Source: Terrisporobacter mayombei (GTDB lineage Bacteria; Bacillota; Clostridia; Peptostreptococcales; Peptostreptococcaceae). From it: 64,000 nt of DNA. The position numbers were made by a program, and so were the translations under genes. Of the stretch, positions 27,971 to 36,793 are shown in pieces (the first letter of the stretch is position 1; the number at the start of each line of letters is the position of its first letter). The stretch is from positions 62,001-126,000 of the forward strand of contig NZ_JAHZMP010000002.1 of assembly GCF_020748465.1 (NCBI RefSeq), in the 5' to 3' direction. Under the pieces are notes generated by a model. The model was not told the origin of the DNA. It ran no database searches and was given only the letters and a program-made list of their open reading frames with translations.

Positions 27971-28636
27971 ATGAATAATTTAGATTTTAGATTTTTAATA
28001 CCATATATGCATCAATTTGTAGATGCAGCAAAAATAACTTTACAATTGGGAATATGGACATTTTTTATAAGTTTATTACTATCAATTATGATAGGCTTTT
28101 TAAGAGCATACAAGGTTCCAAAAACAATTAAAATTATTCTAGGTGTTTACGTTGAAGTATTTAGAGGTACACCTTTATTGGTTCAGCTATTTCTAATTTA
28201 CTATGGATTGCCATCTTTCAATATTACACTTGAGCCTATGACATGTGCAATTATTGGACTATCTTTAAATTCTGCAGCATATATGTCTGAAATAATTAGA
28301 GGCGCAATTTTATCCATAGATAAGGGGCAATACGAAGCAGCATTTTCCCTTGGATACTCAAAGGTAAAAACTTATATTCAAATAATATTACCTCAATCAT
28401 TTAGAGTAGCCCTTCCATCATTAATGAATTCCTTTGCTAGCATAATAAAAGAAACTTCTTTAGTATCCATAATTTCAATTGCTGAAATAACTAGGGTAGG
28501 AAATCAAATTTATGCTAGAACATTAAGACCATTTGAAGTATATTTAGTAATTGCGTTAATATATCTTGTAATGACTTACTCAATTTCACTTCTAGCTAAG
28601 TTTATAGAAGGGAGAAGTACAAGATGGAGTCAATAA
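27971..28636 (+). CDS. Polar amino-acid ABC importer permease
   Basis: 221 residues of the HisMQ/GlnP class: EVFRGTPLLVQLFLIYYGLP, SAAYMSEIIRGAILSIDKGQ and the EAA loop around QYEAAFSLGYSK. It begins one base after the binding-protein stop. Confidence 0.94.
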   Translation: MNNLDFRFLIPYMHQFVDAAKITLQLGIWTFFISLLLSIMIGFLRAYKVPKTIKIILGVYVEVFRGTPLLVQLFLIYYGLPSFNITLEPMTCAIIGLSLNSAAYMSEIIRGAILSIDKGQYEAAFSLGYSKVKTYIQIILPQSFRVALPSLMNSFASIIKETSLVSIISIAEITRVGNQIYARTLRPFEVYLVIALIYLVMTYSISLLAKFIEGRSTRWSQ

Positions 28637-29343
28637 TTAAATTAGAAAATGTACATAAAAGTTATGATAAATTAGATGTAATAAAGGGAATATCTTTAGA
28701 TATAAAAAAGGGTGAAATTATATCCTTGGTAGGAGCCAGTGGTTCTGGTAAAAGTACCTTGGTAAGATGTATTAATGGAATTGAAAAAATACAAGGTGGA
28801 AACATTTATGTTAACAATGAAAAAGTAAATAGTCATAGCTCTGTTGCAGGTAAAGTTGGAATGGTATTTCAAAACTTTAATTTGTTTCCACACTATACTG
28901 TTATAAATAACATAGTAAATCCTTTAGATAATGTAAGAGGAATTAAAAAAGATAAGGCTAAAAAAATAGCTAAGTCTTTATTGGAAAAAGTTAAACTAGG
29001 TGATAAAGCAAATTATTATCCAAACGAATTATCTGGAGGACAAAAGCAAAGGGTAGCTATAGCTAGAGCTCTTTCAATGGAACCAGATATAATACTTTTT
29101 GATGAGCCTACATCATCTCTAGATCCTCAACTTTCCTTTGAAGTTTTTAAAACTATAAAACAATTGGTAGAAGAAGGGTATACAATGGTTATTGTGACTC
29201 ATGAAATAAAAATGGCTTTAGACATCTCAACTAGAGTAATCTTTTTAGATAAAGGAAAAATATATTTTGATGGGAAACCAGATGAATTTTATACTCATGA
29301 GAGTGAAAGATTAAAGGATTTTTTAGAAAACATAATTATATAA
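28624..29343 (+). CDS. Polar amino-acid ABC importer ATPase (GlnQ type)
   Basis: 239 residues: Walker A GASGSGKST (about 36-44), Q-loop MVFQNFNLFPHYT, signature LSGGQKQR, Walker B IILFDEPTSSLDP, H-loop VTHE. Overlaps the permease gene by 13 bases. Confidence 0.95.
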   Translation: MESIIKLENVHKSYDKLDVIKGISLDIKKGEIISLVGASGSGKSTLVRCINGIEKIQGGNIYVNNEKVNSHSSVAGKVGMVFQNFNLFPHYTVINNIVNPLDNVRGIKKDKAKKIAKSLLEKVKLGDKANYYPNELSGGQKQRVAIARALSMEPDIILFDEPTSSLDPQLSFEVFKTIKQLVEEGYTMVIVTHEIKMALDISTRVIFLDKGKIYFDGKPDEFYTHESERLKDFLENIII

Positions 29344-29357
29344 GTAATATAGAATAT

Positions 29358-29399
29358 AATAAATCCCAGGGTACTTTGTATCCTGGGATTTATTATTAT
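29358..29399. terminator. Bidirectional terminator
   Basis: AATAAATCCCAGG / CCTGGGATTTATT stem with an 11-base loop, between the ABC operon and the convergent TDT transporter gene. Confidence 0.85.
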
Positions 29400-29402
29400 T
29401 AA

Positions 29403-30332
29403 TTATTGAGAAACTAACTCAGTTTTTTTACTTGGTAAAATAAACATTATAAATCTTATTAAAGTGTAAATTACAAGTATTGTAGCAATAATAGTTTGCA
29501 ATAGTACGATATAATTTATAAAAGGTACAACATAACCCATCTTACCTAAACAAGCCATAGTCATTTTCATTCCAATTGCACTTATAACAAAAGGAAATGT
29601 AAATGTTGCATAACTTGGGAAGAAAGGCATTTTTAAATATTTAGGTAATTGGCATAATACCACAATATAAATTATTAATGATAAAATTGCTAAAAATCCT
29701 ATCATTACTACTGATTTTGTTTCAACTGATTGAATATATCCAGCAAGGCATAGACTTACAGGAGCTGCATATATACAAAATAAAGGTTTAGCAGGTGGTG
29801 GAACTTCTTTGTATTTTACATATCTGTTCGTAACAACTACAAGTAAAATTAAACAAGAAATTAAACCAAACCAAAACAATATTGTACCTAGATTTGTCTT
29901 TTCAAAAGCTGGCGCTGAAACACTAGCAACTACAATTCCTACATAAACTATGTAATAACTGGTAAATACTTTCTTCATATCAAATTTCAAAATAAATTCT
30001 TTTGTAAAATATATGATTAAAGCAATATGCAAACCTATGGCAAGGTACCAAATATAAATAGCGCTAGGTCCTATATAAGGTTTTATATAAGCTGATAAAA
30101 GCATTAATGCCATGGGAAAAGTCCCAGAGACACTTGCCATAATTGGATTTTTCATATCTTCTTTTATCATAGAAGGATAAGCAATACATTTACAAATCAA
30201 TAATAGCCCTAATAATGCAGAAATTATACCGCATATTAGACGAATGGATTCAGAGTAGCTTTGAAGTAAATTACCTAGGGCTGCAAATCCAAGCATTACT
30301 CCAGCAATAGGAATTGGTATTTTCTTTATCAT
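29403..30332 (-). CDS. TDT-family transporter (TehA/SLAC1-like)
   Basis: 309 residues with about ten membrane helices. The first helix (PIPIAGVMLGFAALGNLL) and the repeated small-residue helices, plus FPFVISAIGM near the C-terminus, match the TDT/voltage-dependent anion channel family (TehA, SLAC1, Mae1), which move anions such as chloride, nitrate, sulfite or malate. Substrate unknown. It lies 11 bases downstream of a C_GCAxxG_C_C gene, so the two probably act together. Confidence 0.8.
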   Translation of the reverse strand: MIKKIPIPIAGVMLGFAALGNLLQSYSESIRLICGIISALLGLLLICKCIAYPSMIKEDMKNPIMASVSGTFPMALMLLSAYIKPYIGPSAIYIWYLAIGLHIALIIYFTKEFILKFDMKKVFTSYYIVYVGIVVASVSAPAFEKTNLGTILFWFGLISCLILLVVVTNRYVKYKEVPPPAKPLFCIYAAPVSLCLAGYIQSVETKSVVMIGFLAILSLIIYIVVLCQLPKYLKMPFFPSYATFTFPFVISAIGMKMTMACLGKMGYVVPFINYIVLLQTIIATILVIYTLIRFIMFILPSKKTELVSQ

Positions 30333-30343
30333 AATTTTAACTC

Positions 30344-30829
30344 CTATGCATGTTCTAAAACGTCAGTATTAACTAGATTAAGTTCTCTTACAACTATTTC
30401 AGCAACTTTACCAGCCACTAATCCAGTGAAATATATGCACTGTTCTTTGTGAGCTCCTACGCTCATATCAAATTCTTTTGTAAGAATACGACAACATAGG
30501 GCATTTTTTCCGTTAGCTACTTTAAACCAGTCATGTAACTCTTTTGATAACTCCAAGTTTTTTTCCACTTTTGGATCCCCTTGTTTGGTACGTCCAAAAA
30601 ATAATCCAAGTGTCATAACGCCACCAGATACTGCACCACATAAACATTTAGAACGTCCTATACCAACTGGGAATCCTGAAGCCATTGATATTACCTCTTC
30701 TGGTATATCCAACTCAAAGTTAGAACGAATTGCACTAACTACTGCCTCTGAGCAAAAAAATCCACCACGAAATAGTTCTTCTGCATCTTTAGTAATTTTA
30801 TTAATACTTACTTCCTTTTTTATATTCAT
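30344..30829 (-). CDS. C_GCAxxG_C_C family putative redox protein
   Basis: 161 residues with the family Cys pattern: FFCSEAVVSA, KCLCGAVSGGVMTLGLFFGR (the GCAxxG core), ALCCRILT and EQCIYFTG. Members are thought to be redox-active or metal-binding; no reaction is established. AGGAGG-like RBS before ATG. First gene of a two-gene unit with the TDT transporter, divergent from the threonate operon. Confidence 0.85.
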   Translation of the reverse strand: MNIKKEVSINKITKDAEELFRGGFFCSEAVVSAIRSNFELDIPEEVISMASGFPVGIGRSKCLCGAVSGGVMTLGLFFGRTKQGDPKVEKNLELSKELHDWFKVANGKNALCCRILTKEFDMSVGAHKEQCIYFTGLVAGKVAEIVVRELNLVNTDVLEHA

Positions 30830-31021
30830 AATATACCTCCATGAAAATGTTTTATTTACAGGAATATTATAAGTTTTTGTAGAGTTTTATTCAAATCATA
30901 AATATCTATAAGAATAGTGTATAAATTGAAATAATCTATAAGTAAGGCAAGTTTTGATATGTTTATATGATTAAGGTATAATAAATTATGTTCAATTATG
31001 TTCAAAATTGTTTGTTATTAA

Positions 31022-31104
31022 ATAAACGAACACAAATAAACAAAAAGTGTTGCGGTTTATAAAAGTTTATGGAATAATATAAACATAGATGAACATAAAC
31101 GAAC
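31022..31104 (+). promoter_or_regulatory. Paired candidate DeoR operators upstream of the threonate operon
   Basis: Two identical ATAAACGAAC boxes at 31022-31031 and 31095-31104, 73 bases apart (about seven helical turns), with related elements around them (TGTTCAATTATGTTC near 30989, AATAAACAAAAAG, AATAAACATG). The spacing suits looping by an oligomeric DeoR regulator. The 306-base gap holds these and the divergent promoters. Confidence 0.55.
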
Positions 31105-31135
31105 TTCAAAATAAACATGAAAAGAAGGTATTATA

Positions 31136-31897
31136 ATGTTCCAATTAGATAGACATAAAAAAATATATGATTATATAGTGAAAAATAAAAATGCTACAGT
31201 AAATGAATTAGCTGATATTTGTCAAGTAGCAACAATGACCATAAGAAGAGATTTAGATAAGATGGAAAAAGACGGTCTTATAACTAGGGTATTTGGCGGG
31301 GCTGTAATAGATAGCTCAATGGTAAAGGAAGTTGACTATGCAGACAAAGAAAAATGCTACATGGAAGAAAAAGTAAGAATTGCAAAAGAAGCAGTAAAAC
31401 TTATAAATGACAATTCCATAGTAATATTGGATGCAGGTACAACTTGTATGGAAATTGCAAAGCTATTAGTAGACAAAAGTAATTTAAAAGTAATTACAAC
31501 AGATATATTAATTGCTGCTTACTTAATGAAGTATGAAAATTTAGAAGTTTATTGCACAGGTGGAAGAATTCAAAGAAACACAGGTAGTTGTTTAGATACT
31601 TATACAATAGATTTCTTAAGCAATATAAATGCAGATATATGTTTTGTGGGAGCAAGTGCCATAAATCAAAACTTAGAACTAGCAGCTTTTGTTCCAAACA
31701 AGGCAAAGGTAAAACAAACTATGATAGATGTATCTACCCATAGAGTACTTGTAACTGATAATTCAAAATTTAACAAAAGAAGTTTTACTAAAATTAGAAA
31801 CTTAAAAGATTTTGAAATAGTTATTACCGATGAAGGTTTGGAAGAGGAGACACTAAAGAAAATGGAAGATGAAGGTGTAAACATAAAATTAGTTTAA
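31136..31897 (+). CDS. DeoR/GlpR-family regulator of the threonate operon
   Basis: 253 residues: N-terminal DeoR helix-turn-helix (VNELADICQVATMTIRRDLDKMEKDGLITRVFGGAV, split here by position about 18-55) and the C-terminal sugar-phosphate sensor domain (SIVILDAGTTCMEIAKLL, DICFVGAS, VTDNSKF). First gene of the operon, presumably autoregulated and induced by a phosphorylated pathway intermediate. Confidence 0.92.
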   Translation: MFQLDRHKKIYDYIVKNKNATVNELADICQVATMTIRRDLDKMEKDGLITRVFGGAVIDSSMVKEVDYADKEKCYMEEKVRIAKEAVKLINDNSIVILDAGTTCMEIAKLLVDKSNLKVITTDILIAAYLMKYENLEVYCTGGRIQRNTGSCLDTYTIDFLSNINADICFVGASAINQNLELAAFVPNKAKVKQTMIDVSTHRVLVTDNSKFNKRSFTKIRNLKDFEIVITDEGLEEETLKKMEDEGVNIKLV

Positions 31898-31912
31898 AGA
31901 TGGGGGAGACAT

Positions 31913-33226
31913 ATGAAATTATATGTAATAGCCGATGATCTTACAGGCGCAAATGCAACAAGTGTTTTATTAGCAAAGGAAGGCTTTAAATGTTCTACAT
32001 TTATAGATTCTAGACTTCTAAACGATGAAAATATGAGTCGTTGTGATGTAGTAGCTGTAAGCACTGATAGTAGAGGTGTTACTAAAGAAGAAGCTTATGA
32101 AAGAGTGAGCAAAGAAGTAGAAAGAGTAAAGCATTTACAACCAATATATACAAAAAGAATAGATTCAACTTTAAGAGGAAATATAGGCTCAGAAATAGAT
32201 GCTATCTTAGATCAAGATAAAGAATCCATAGCTGTAGTTGTGGCATCTTATCCTGATTCAGGAAGAATTTCTATAGGTGGATTTTTATTAGTAAACTCAG
32301 TGCCACTTCAAAATACTTTGGTGGCAAAAGATCCAAAATGTCCAGTTACTAATTCAAGTGTAAAAGAAATAATACAAAGCCAAAGTAAATTCAAGGTAGC
32401 TGATATACAAATTAGTGATGTCTTAAGAGGAGAAGAATTTTTAAGTAGGAAAATAAATTTATTAGTAGATGAAGGAAACAGAATAATTGTTGTAGATGCA
32501 GTAACTAATGATGAAATAGAAACAATAGCAAAAGCATCTGCACTAATAAAATTAAATGTTATTCCTGTTGATCCAGGACCATTTACTAAATGTTTAATGA
32601 ATGCTAGATATGGATCATCTCAAGTAGAGCAAGGTAAGAAAGTTTTCTTTGCCATAGGAAGTGTAAGTAAAACTACCATAGGTCAAATAGAATATTTAGT
32701 TGCAACAAAATCACCAGCTCTTGTGAAAGTGAATCCATTAAAACTTATAGATGATGAAAAAATAGACAAAGAGATTGAAAGAGTATTACATATAATAGAA
32801 GGAAAATTGAAACTCAATACATCCAATATTGTTGGGATAACTACAATAACAAGGGAAGATGAAGTATTAAATTTAAGTGAACTGTCTAAGAAACTGGGGA
32901 TAGATGAAGAAGCAATATCAGTTAAAATAAACAAAGGTTTAGCAAAAATAACAGAGCTAGCTTTAGAATTATCAAATTCATCCATAGGAGCATTATACAC
33001 TAGTGGTGGAGATGTAACTATGGAAGTTATGAAAAGGCTAGGCGTTGAAGGTATAGATATAAAAGACGAGATAATACCACTAGCAGTATATGGCAGATTT
33101 ATTGGAGGAAAATATCCTAATATGGCAGCCATAACAAAGGGAGGCCTTATAGGTGATAAGAAAACATTATCTCTTTGTATAGATTACTTAGCAACAAAAA
33201 TATCAACACAATATTATATGAAATAA
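31913..33226 (+). CDS. Four-carbon acid sugar kinase (DUF1537, D-threonate/D-erythronate kinase type)
   Basis: 437 residues. N-terminal ADDLTGAN motif and the C-terminal nucleotide-binding half (TSGGDVTMEVMKRLGV, KGGLIGDKKTL) define the DUF1537 kinase family, which phosphorylates four-carbon acid sugars at O4. Followed by a PdxA2-type dehydrogenase and a GntP permease, as in known D-threonate/D-erythronate pathways. Which epimer is used cannot be read from sequence. RBS GGGGGAG. Confidence 0.88.
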   Translation: MKLYVIADDLTGANATSVLLAKEGFKCSTFIDSRLLNDENMSRCDVVAVSTDSRGVTKEEAYERVSKEVERVKHLQPIYTKRIDSTLRGNIGSEIDAILDQDKESIAVVVASYPDSGRISIGGFLLVNSVPLQNTLVAKDPKCPVTNSSVKEIIQSQSKFKVADIQISDVLRGEEFLSRKINLLVDEGNRIIVVDAVTNDEIETIAKASALIKLNVIPVDPGPFTKCLMNARYGSSQVEQGKKVFFAIGSVSKTTIGQIEYLVATKSPALVKVNPLKLIDDEKIDKEIERVLHIIEGKLKLNTSNIVGITTITREDEVLNLSELSKKLGIDEEAISVKINKGLAKITELALELSNSSIGALYTSGGDVTMEVMKRLGVEGIDIKDEIIPLAVYGRFIGGKYPNMAAITKGGLIGDKKTLSLCIDYLATKISTQYYMK

Positions 33227-33228
33227 TG

Positions 33229-33385
33229 AAAATTCGCTGCGCTCATAGCGCCAACGGAATTGATTCAACAAGCTCAGCAATTCCCGTTGCTTAAAATTCG
33301 CTACGCCCATGGCGCCAACGATATACCTTTGAGCGACGTGTCGGCGAATCATTTTGCTAGCGCTACAGGTATATCCGTTGCTTAA
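33229..33385. repeat. Dispersed intergenic palindromic repeat, tandem double copy B
   Basis: Two tandem units (33231-33292 and 33294-33385), each starting AATTCGCT(G/A)CGC(T/C)CAT(A/G)GCGCCAACG and ending CCGTTGCTTA. In each unit CAACG pairs with CGTTG at the end. The inner arms differ between units but stay complementary within each (GGAATTG/CAATTCC and ATATACCT/AGGTATAT). GC content is higher than in surrounding DNA. It lies inside the threonate operon, between kinase and pdxA2. Confidence 0.75.
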
Positions 33386-33423
33386 ATAGTATAAATTATG
33401 AAGTTAAATTTGGAGGAATAGTT

Positions 33424-34422
33424 ATGAATAGAGAATATATAGGAGTACCTTTAGGAGATCCAGCAGGAATAGGACCGGAGATTGTGGTCAAATCCATAGC
33501 TAAAGAGGAAACAAACACTTATGCAAACATAGTTGTATTTGGAAATAAAGAAATATTAGAAAAAGCTATAGAAGTTTGTAAAGTGGATATGAAAATAAAT
33601 ATTATAGAAAATCCAGAAGATGGGAACTACAACAACAAAACATTAAATTTAGTAAACATAGATAACATAGATATGAACAAATTTGAACCAGGACAAGTTA
33701 GTGGAATGTGTGGAAAGGCTGCTTTTGAATATTTAGCTAAATCAATTGATTACGCTATGGCAGAAAAAGTTAAAGCTATAGCAACTACACCACTTAACAA
33801 AGAATCATTTAAAGCAGGTAATGTGCCATACATAGGCCATACAGAAGTATTAGAAGATTTAACAAAAACACATAATCCTTTAACTATGTTCCAAGTAAGA
33901 GATTTAAGAGTATTTTTCTTAAGCAGACACGTATCACTTAAAAAAGCTTGCGACTTAGTTACTGAGGAAAATATGTATGAATTCATAATAAGATCAAAAG
34001 AAGCTCTAAGACAATTAGGAATAGATACTCCTAAAATGGCAGTGGCGGGCCTAAATCCTCACTGTGGAGAGCATGGATTATTTGGAGATGAAGAAAGAGA
34101 AATAGAACCAGCAATAGAAAGAGCAAGAAAAGAAGGAATAGACGTGGTAGGTCCAATAGGTGCAGACTCAGTATTCTTCTTTGGATTACAAGGGAAGTTT
34201 GATGCAGTACTTTCTCTATATCATGACCAAGGTCATATAGCTACAAAAACTGTAGACTTCCACAGAACTATATCTATAACAAACAACATGCCATTCTTAA
34301 GAACGTCTGTTGACCATGGAACAGCATTTGATATAGCTTGGAAAAACATAGCAGATGAAATAAGTTTAGTAGAAGCAATAAGACTTGCTGGACAGTACGC
34401 TCCAAACTTTAATAAAAAGTAA
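33424..34422 (+). CDS. pdxA2: PdxA2-type 4-phospho-D-threonate/erythronate dehydrogenase
   Basis: 332 residues of the PdxA family: PLGDPAGIGPEIVVKS, TTPLNKESFKAGNVPYIGHTE (metal-binding His, here shown within 21 positions 122-142 of the protein), GLNPHCGEHGLFG, LYHDQGH and SVDHGTAFDIAW. PdxA2 members oxidise and decarboxylate four-carbon acid-sugar 4-phosphates to dihydroxyacetone phosphate. The neighbouring kinase and permease favour this over vitamin B6 synthesis; no other pdx gene is present. Confidence 0.88.
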   Translation: MNREYIGVPLGDPAGIGPEIVVKSIAKEETNTYANIVVFGNKEILEKAIEVCKVDMKINIIENPEDGNYNNKTLNLVNIDNIDMNKFEPGQVSGMCGKAAFEYLAKSIDYAMAEKVKAIATTPLNKESFKAGNVPYIGHTEVLEDLTKTHNPLTMFQVRDLRVFFLSRHVSLKKACDLVTEENMYEFIIRSKEALRQLGIDTPKMAVAGLNPHCGEHGLFGDEEREIEPAIERARKEGIDVVGPIGADSVFFFGLQGKFDAVLSLYHDQGHIATKTVDFHRTISITNNMPFLRTSVDHGTAFDIAWKNIADEISLVEAIRLAGQYAPNFNKK

Positions 34423-34443
34423 GCTACAATTTATCCATATAGA

Positions 34444-34500
34444 ACAATGTATCTAAACCAACGCATACGCTAATGGGTATGCGAAGTTTAGATACATTGT
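34444..34500. repeat. Long perfect inverted repeat between pdxA2 and the permease gene
   Basis: Outer arms ACAATGTATCTAAAC (34444-34458) and its exact complement (34486-34500), inner arms CGCATAC/GTATGCG. No U run follows, so it is probably not a simple terminator; it may stabilise or segment the operon mRNA, or be a small mobile-repeat relic. Confidence 0.75.
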
Positions 34501-34570
34501 CACTAAAGTTTATTAAATGTAATTTATATAAAATTTAAAATTAAAAATTTATTAACTTGGGGGAATCATA

Positions 34571-35962
34571 ATGAATAACGAATTAGTTGTATCAGGACCG
34601 CAAATATTAATAGGTCTAGGCCTTGGAATAACATTATTAATATTTATGATGTTAAAAACTAAGGTGCATCCATTCTTAGCAATGATAATAAGTGCATCAA
34701 TAACAGGATTAGTTGGTGGAATGCCAGCTGGAGATGTAGTAAACAGTATAACAACTGGATTTGGTAATACACTTGGTAGTATAGGTATAATTATTGGATT
34801 TGGTGTTATGATGGGTGAAATATTTGAAGTATCAGGAGCAGCAAAAAAGATGGCTCAAATATTCGTTGAAAAATTAGGTAAGGGCAGAGAAGAATTAGCT
34901 CTAGCTATTACAGGGTTTTTAGTATCAATACCAATTTTCTGTGATTCAGGATTCGTAATCTTATCACCACTGGCAAAATCAATATCAAGAAACACAAAAA
35001 AATCAGTTATATCTTTAGGTTTATCACTAGCATTAGGTCTAGTTATCACACATACATTAGTACCGCCTACTCCAGGACCTGTAGGAGTTGCAGGAATATA
35101 TGGTGCAAATGTGGGAACAACATTATTATTAGGAATTGTTTGTGCTATACCAATGACACTAGTTGGACTTCTTTATGCTAAGTACATAGGAGCAAAACAA
35201 TATAAAGTACCAAGTGAAGATGGTGAAAGCTATTTAAGTAGCGAAGATTTAGGAGCAATTGCTAATAGCGAAGTAGCAGCAACTTTAATGGACAGTGAAG
35301 AAGTATTACCATCAGCATTTATGTCATTTATGCCAATATTTGCACCGATAATATTAATATTATTAAAGACAGTTACTACGCAAATGGCTCTAGAAGGTGG
35401 ATTTATAGAAGTAATAAACTTCTTAGGAGCTCCAGTTATAGCTGTTGGTTTAGGTTTGATAATAGCAATATACGGACTAGGTAAAAACCAAGACAAAAAA
35501 GAAATTACAAACACTATGGAAAAAGGTATAAAATCTGCAGGGGTAATAATGTTAGTTACTGGTGCAGGTGGAGCTTTAGGTATGATAATAAGAGACTCTG
35601 GTGCAGGAGACTACATAGCAGGGCTTATTGCAAATACAGCACTACCAGCAGTAATAATACCATTTGCCATATCATCAATAGTAAGACTAATACAAGGAAG
35701 TGGTACAGTTGCCATGACAACAGCAGCATCTGTAACAGCTCCAATGATGGCAACACTTGGATTATCACCTGAACTTGCAGTGTTATCAGCTTGTATGGGT
35801 TCATTAGTATTCTCTCACTTTAATGATTCATACTTCTGGGTTGTTAATAGAACTTTAGGTGTTACTGAAGTTAAGGAACAATTAAGGGGTTATTCTATAG
35901 CAAGTACAATAGTATGGGCTGTAGGATTTGTAGAGTTAATGATATTAAATATGTTTATGTAA
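34571..35962 (+). CDS. GntP-family acid-sugar permease
   Basis: 463 residues and about 12 membrane helices. PTPGPVGVAGIYGANVG and QGSGTVAMTTAASVTAP are GntP-family signatures for proton-coupled gluconate-type importers. As the last gene of the operon it most likely imports D-threonate or D-erythronate. RBS GGGGGA. Confidence 0.9.
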   Translation: MNNELVVSGPQILIGLGLGITLLIFMMLKTKVHPFLAMIISASITGLVGGMPAGDVVNSITTGFGNTLGSIGIIIGFGVMMGEIFEVSGAAKKMAQIFVEKLGKGREELALAITGFLVSIPIFCDSGFVILSPLAKSISRNTKKSVISLGLSLALGLVITHTLVPPTPGPVGVAGIYGANVGTTLLLGIVCAIPMTLVGLLYAKYIGAKQYKVPSEDGESYLSSEDLGAIANSEVAATLMDSEEVLPSAFMSFMPIFAPIILILLKTVTTQMALEGGFIEVINFLGAPVIAVGLGLIIAIYGLGKNQDKKEITNTMEKGIKSAGVIMLVTGAGGALGMIIRDSGAGDYIAGLIANTALPAVIIPFAISSIVRLIQGSGTVAMTTAASVTAPMMATLGLSPELAVLSACMGSLVFSHFNDSYFWVVNRTLGVTEVKEQLRGYSIASTIVWAVGFVELMILNMFM

Positions 35963-35970
35963 TATTAAAG

Positions 35971-36002
35971 TAAAAGCGTAGACCAAGTCTACGCTTTTAA
36001 TA
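35971..36002. terminator. Bidirectional terminator of the threonate operon and sod
   Basis: A perfect TAAAAGCGTAGAC / GTCTACGCTTTTA stem with a 3-base loop between convergent genes. Confidence 0.88.
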
Positions 36003-36006
36003 ATTC

Positions 36007-36708
36007 TTATTTTAAGCTAGAAGTATAATTTTCTAGAGCTTTGTTCCAATTTATGACATTTATCCAGTTGTCAATATAGTCAGCTCTTTTATTTTTATAC
36101 TGCAAATAGTAAGCATGTTCCCAAACATCAATTCCAATTATAGGAGTGTAAATATATGATATGGGAGAGTCTTGATTAGCTGTTGTAATTATGAACAACT
36201 TTCCATTACAATCAGATACAAGCCATGCCCATCCAAAACCAAATACTCCTAAGGCTGATTTTTTAAACTCATCTATAAAATTATCGTAACTATTAAAATC
36301 TCTTTCTATGGCATTTTTTAATTTTCCTGAAACTTCAGTTTTGTCAGGGGTCATGATATTAAAGAAAAATTCATGATTATAAACTCCGCCACCATTATTT
36401 CTTACAGAAGTAGATATTTCCTTTGGAAGACAGTCTAGACTTTTTAAAAGTTTCTCTACGGAGTAGCTTTTATATTTGGGATAGTTTTCTAAAGTTTTAT
36501 TTAAATTATCTACATAAGTTTGATAATGCTTGTCGTGATGTAGAATCATGATTTCTTTACATATGTATGGTTCTAAAGCATCATAAGAGTATGGCAGTGG
36601 TTTTGCTGTAAACTTGGAAGCACTTTTCATATCTAATGAAAATGAAGTTATACAACTTGTAAATAATAATAAAAAGGATAAGGAAACAGCTAATAATTTT
36701 TTTCTCAT
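36007..36708 (-). CDS. sodA: Exported Fe/Mn superoxide dismutase
   Basis: 233 residues. The mature part is a normal Fe/Mn-SOD with ligand-bearing motifs HHDKHYQTYV, GGVYNHEFFF and DVWEHAYYLQY. Unlike most family members it has a hydrophobic N-terminal export signal (residues 5-25) with a possible lipobox FTSC, so it should act outside the membrane. Clostridioides difficile has a comparable spore-coat-associated SOD. The neighbour is a PdaA-like cortex enzyme, which fits a sporulation role (inference). Confidence 0.93.
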   Translation of the reverse strand: MRKKLLAVSLSFLLLFTSCITSFSLDMKSASKFTAKPLPYSYDALEPYICKEIMILHHDKHYQTYVDNLNKTLENYPKYKSYSVEKLLKSLDCLPKEISTSVRNNGGGVYNHEFFFNIMTPDKTEVSGKLKNAIERDFNSYDNFIDEFKKSALGVFGFGWAWLVSDCNGKLFIITTANQDSPISYIYTPIIGIDVWEHAYYLQYKNKRADYIDNWINVINWNKALENYTSSLK

Positions 36709-36793
36709 ATTTATATCACCTCAATAGTAGTATTTCTTAGATTATTGAATAATATTTCAAATAAATAATAAATTGTAAGAAATTTTTGATAAT

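Noticed and set aside
31494..31884. Minus-strand ORFs within the DeoR gene
   Set aside because: They lie wholly inside a conserved regulator gene and have no family resemblance.
35230..35514. 94-codon ORF antisense to the GntP permease gene
   Set aside because: A shadow of the membrane-protein codons on the other strand, no RBS.
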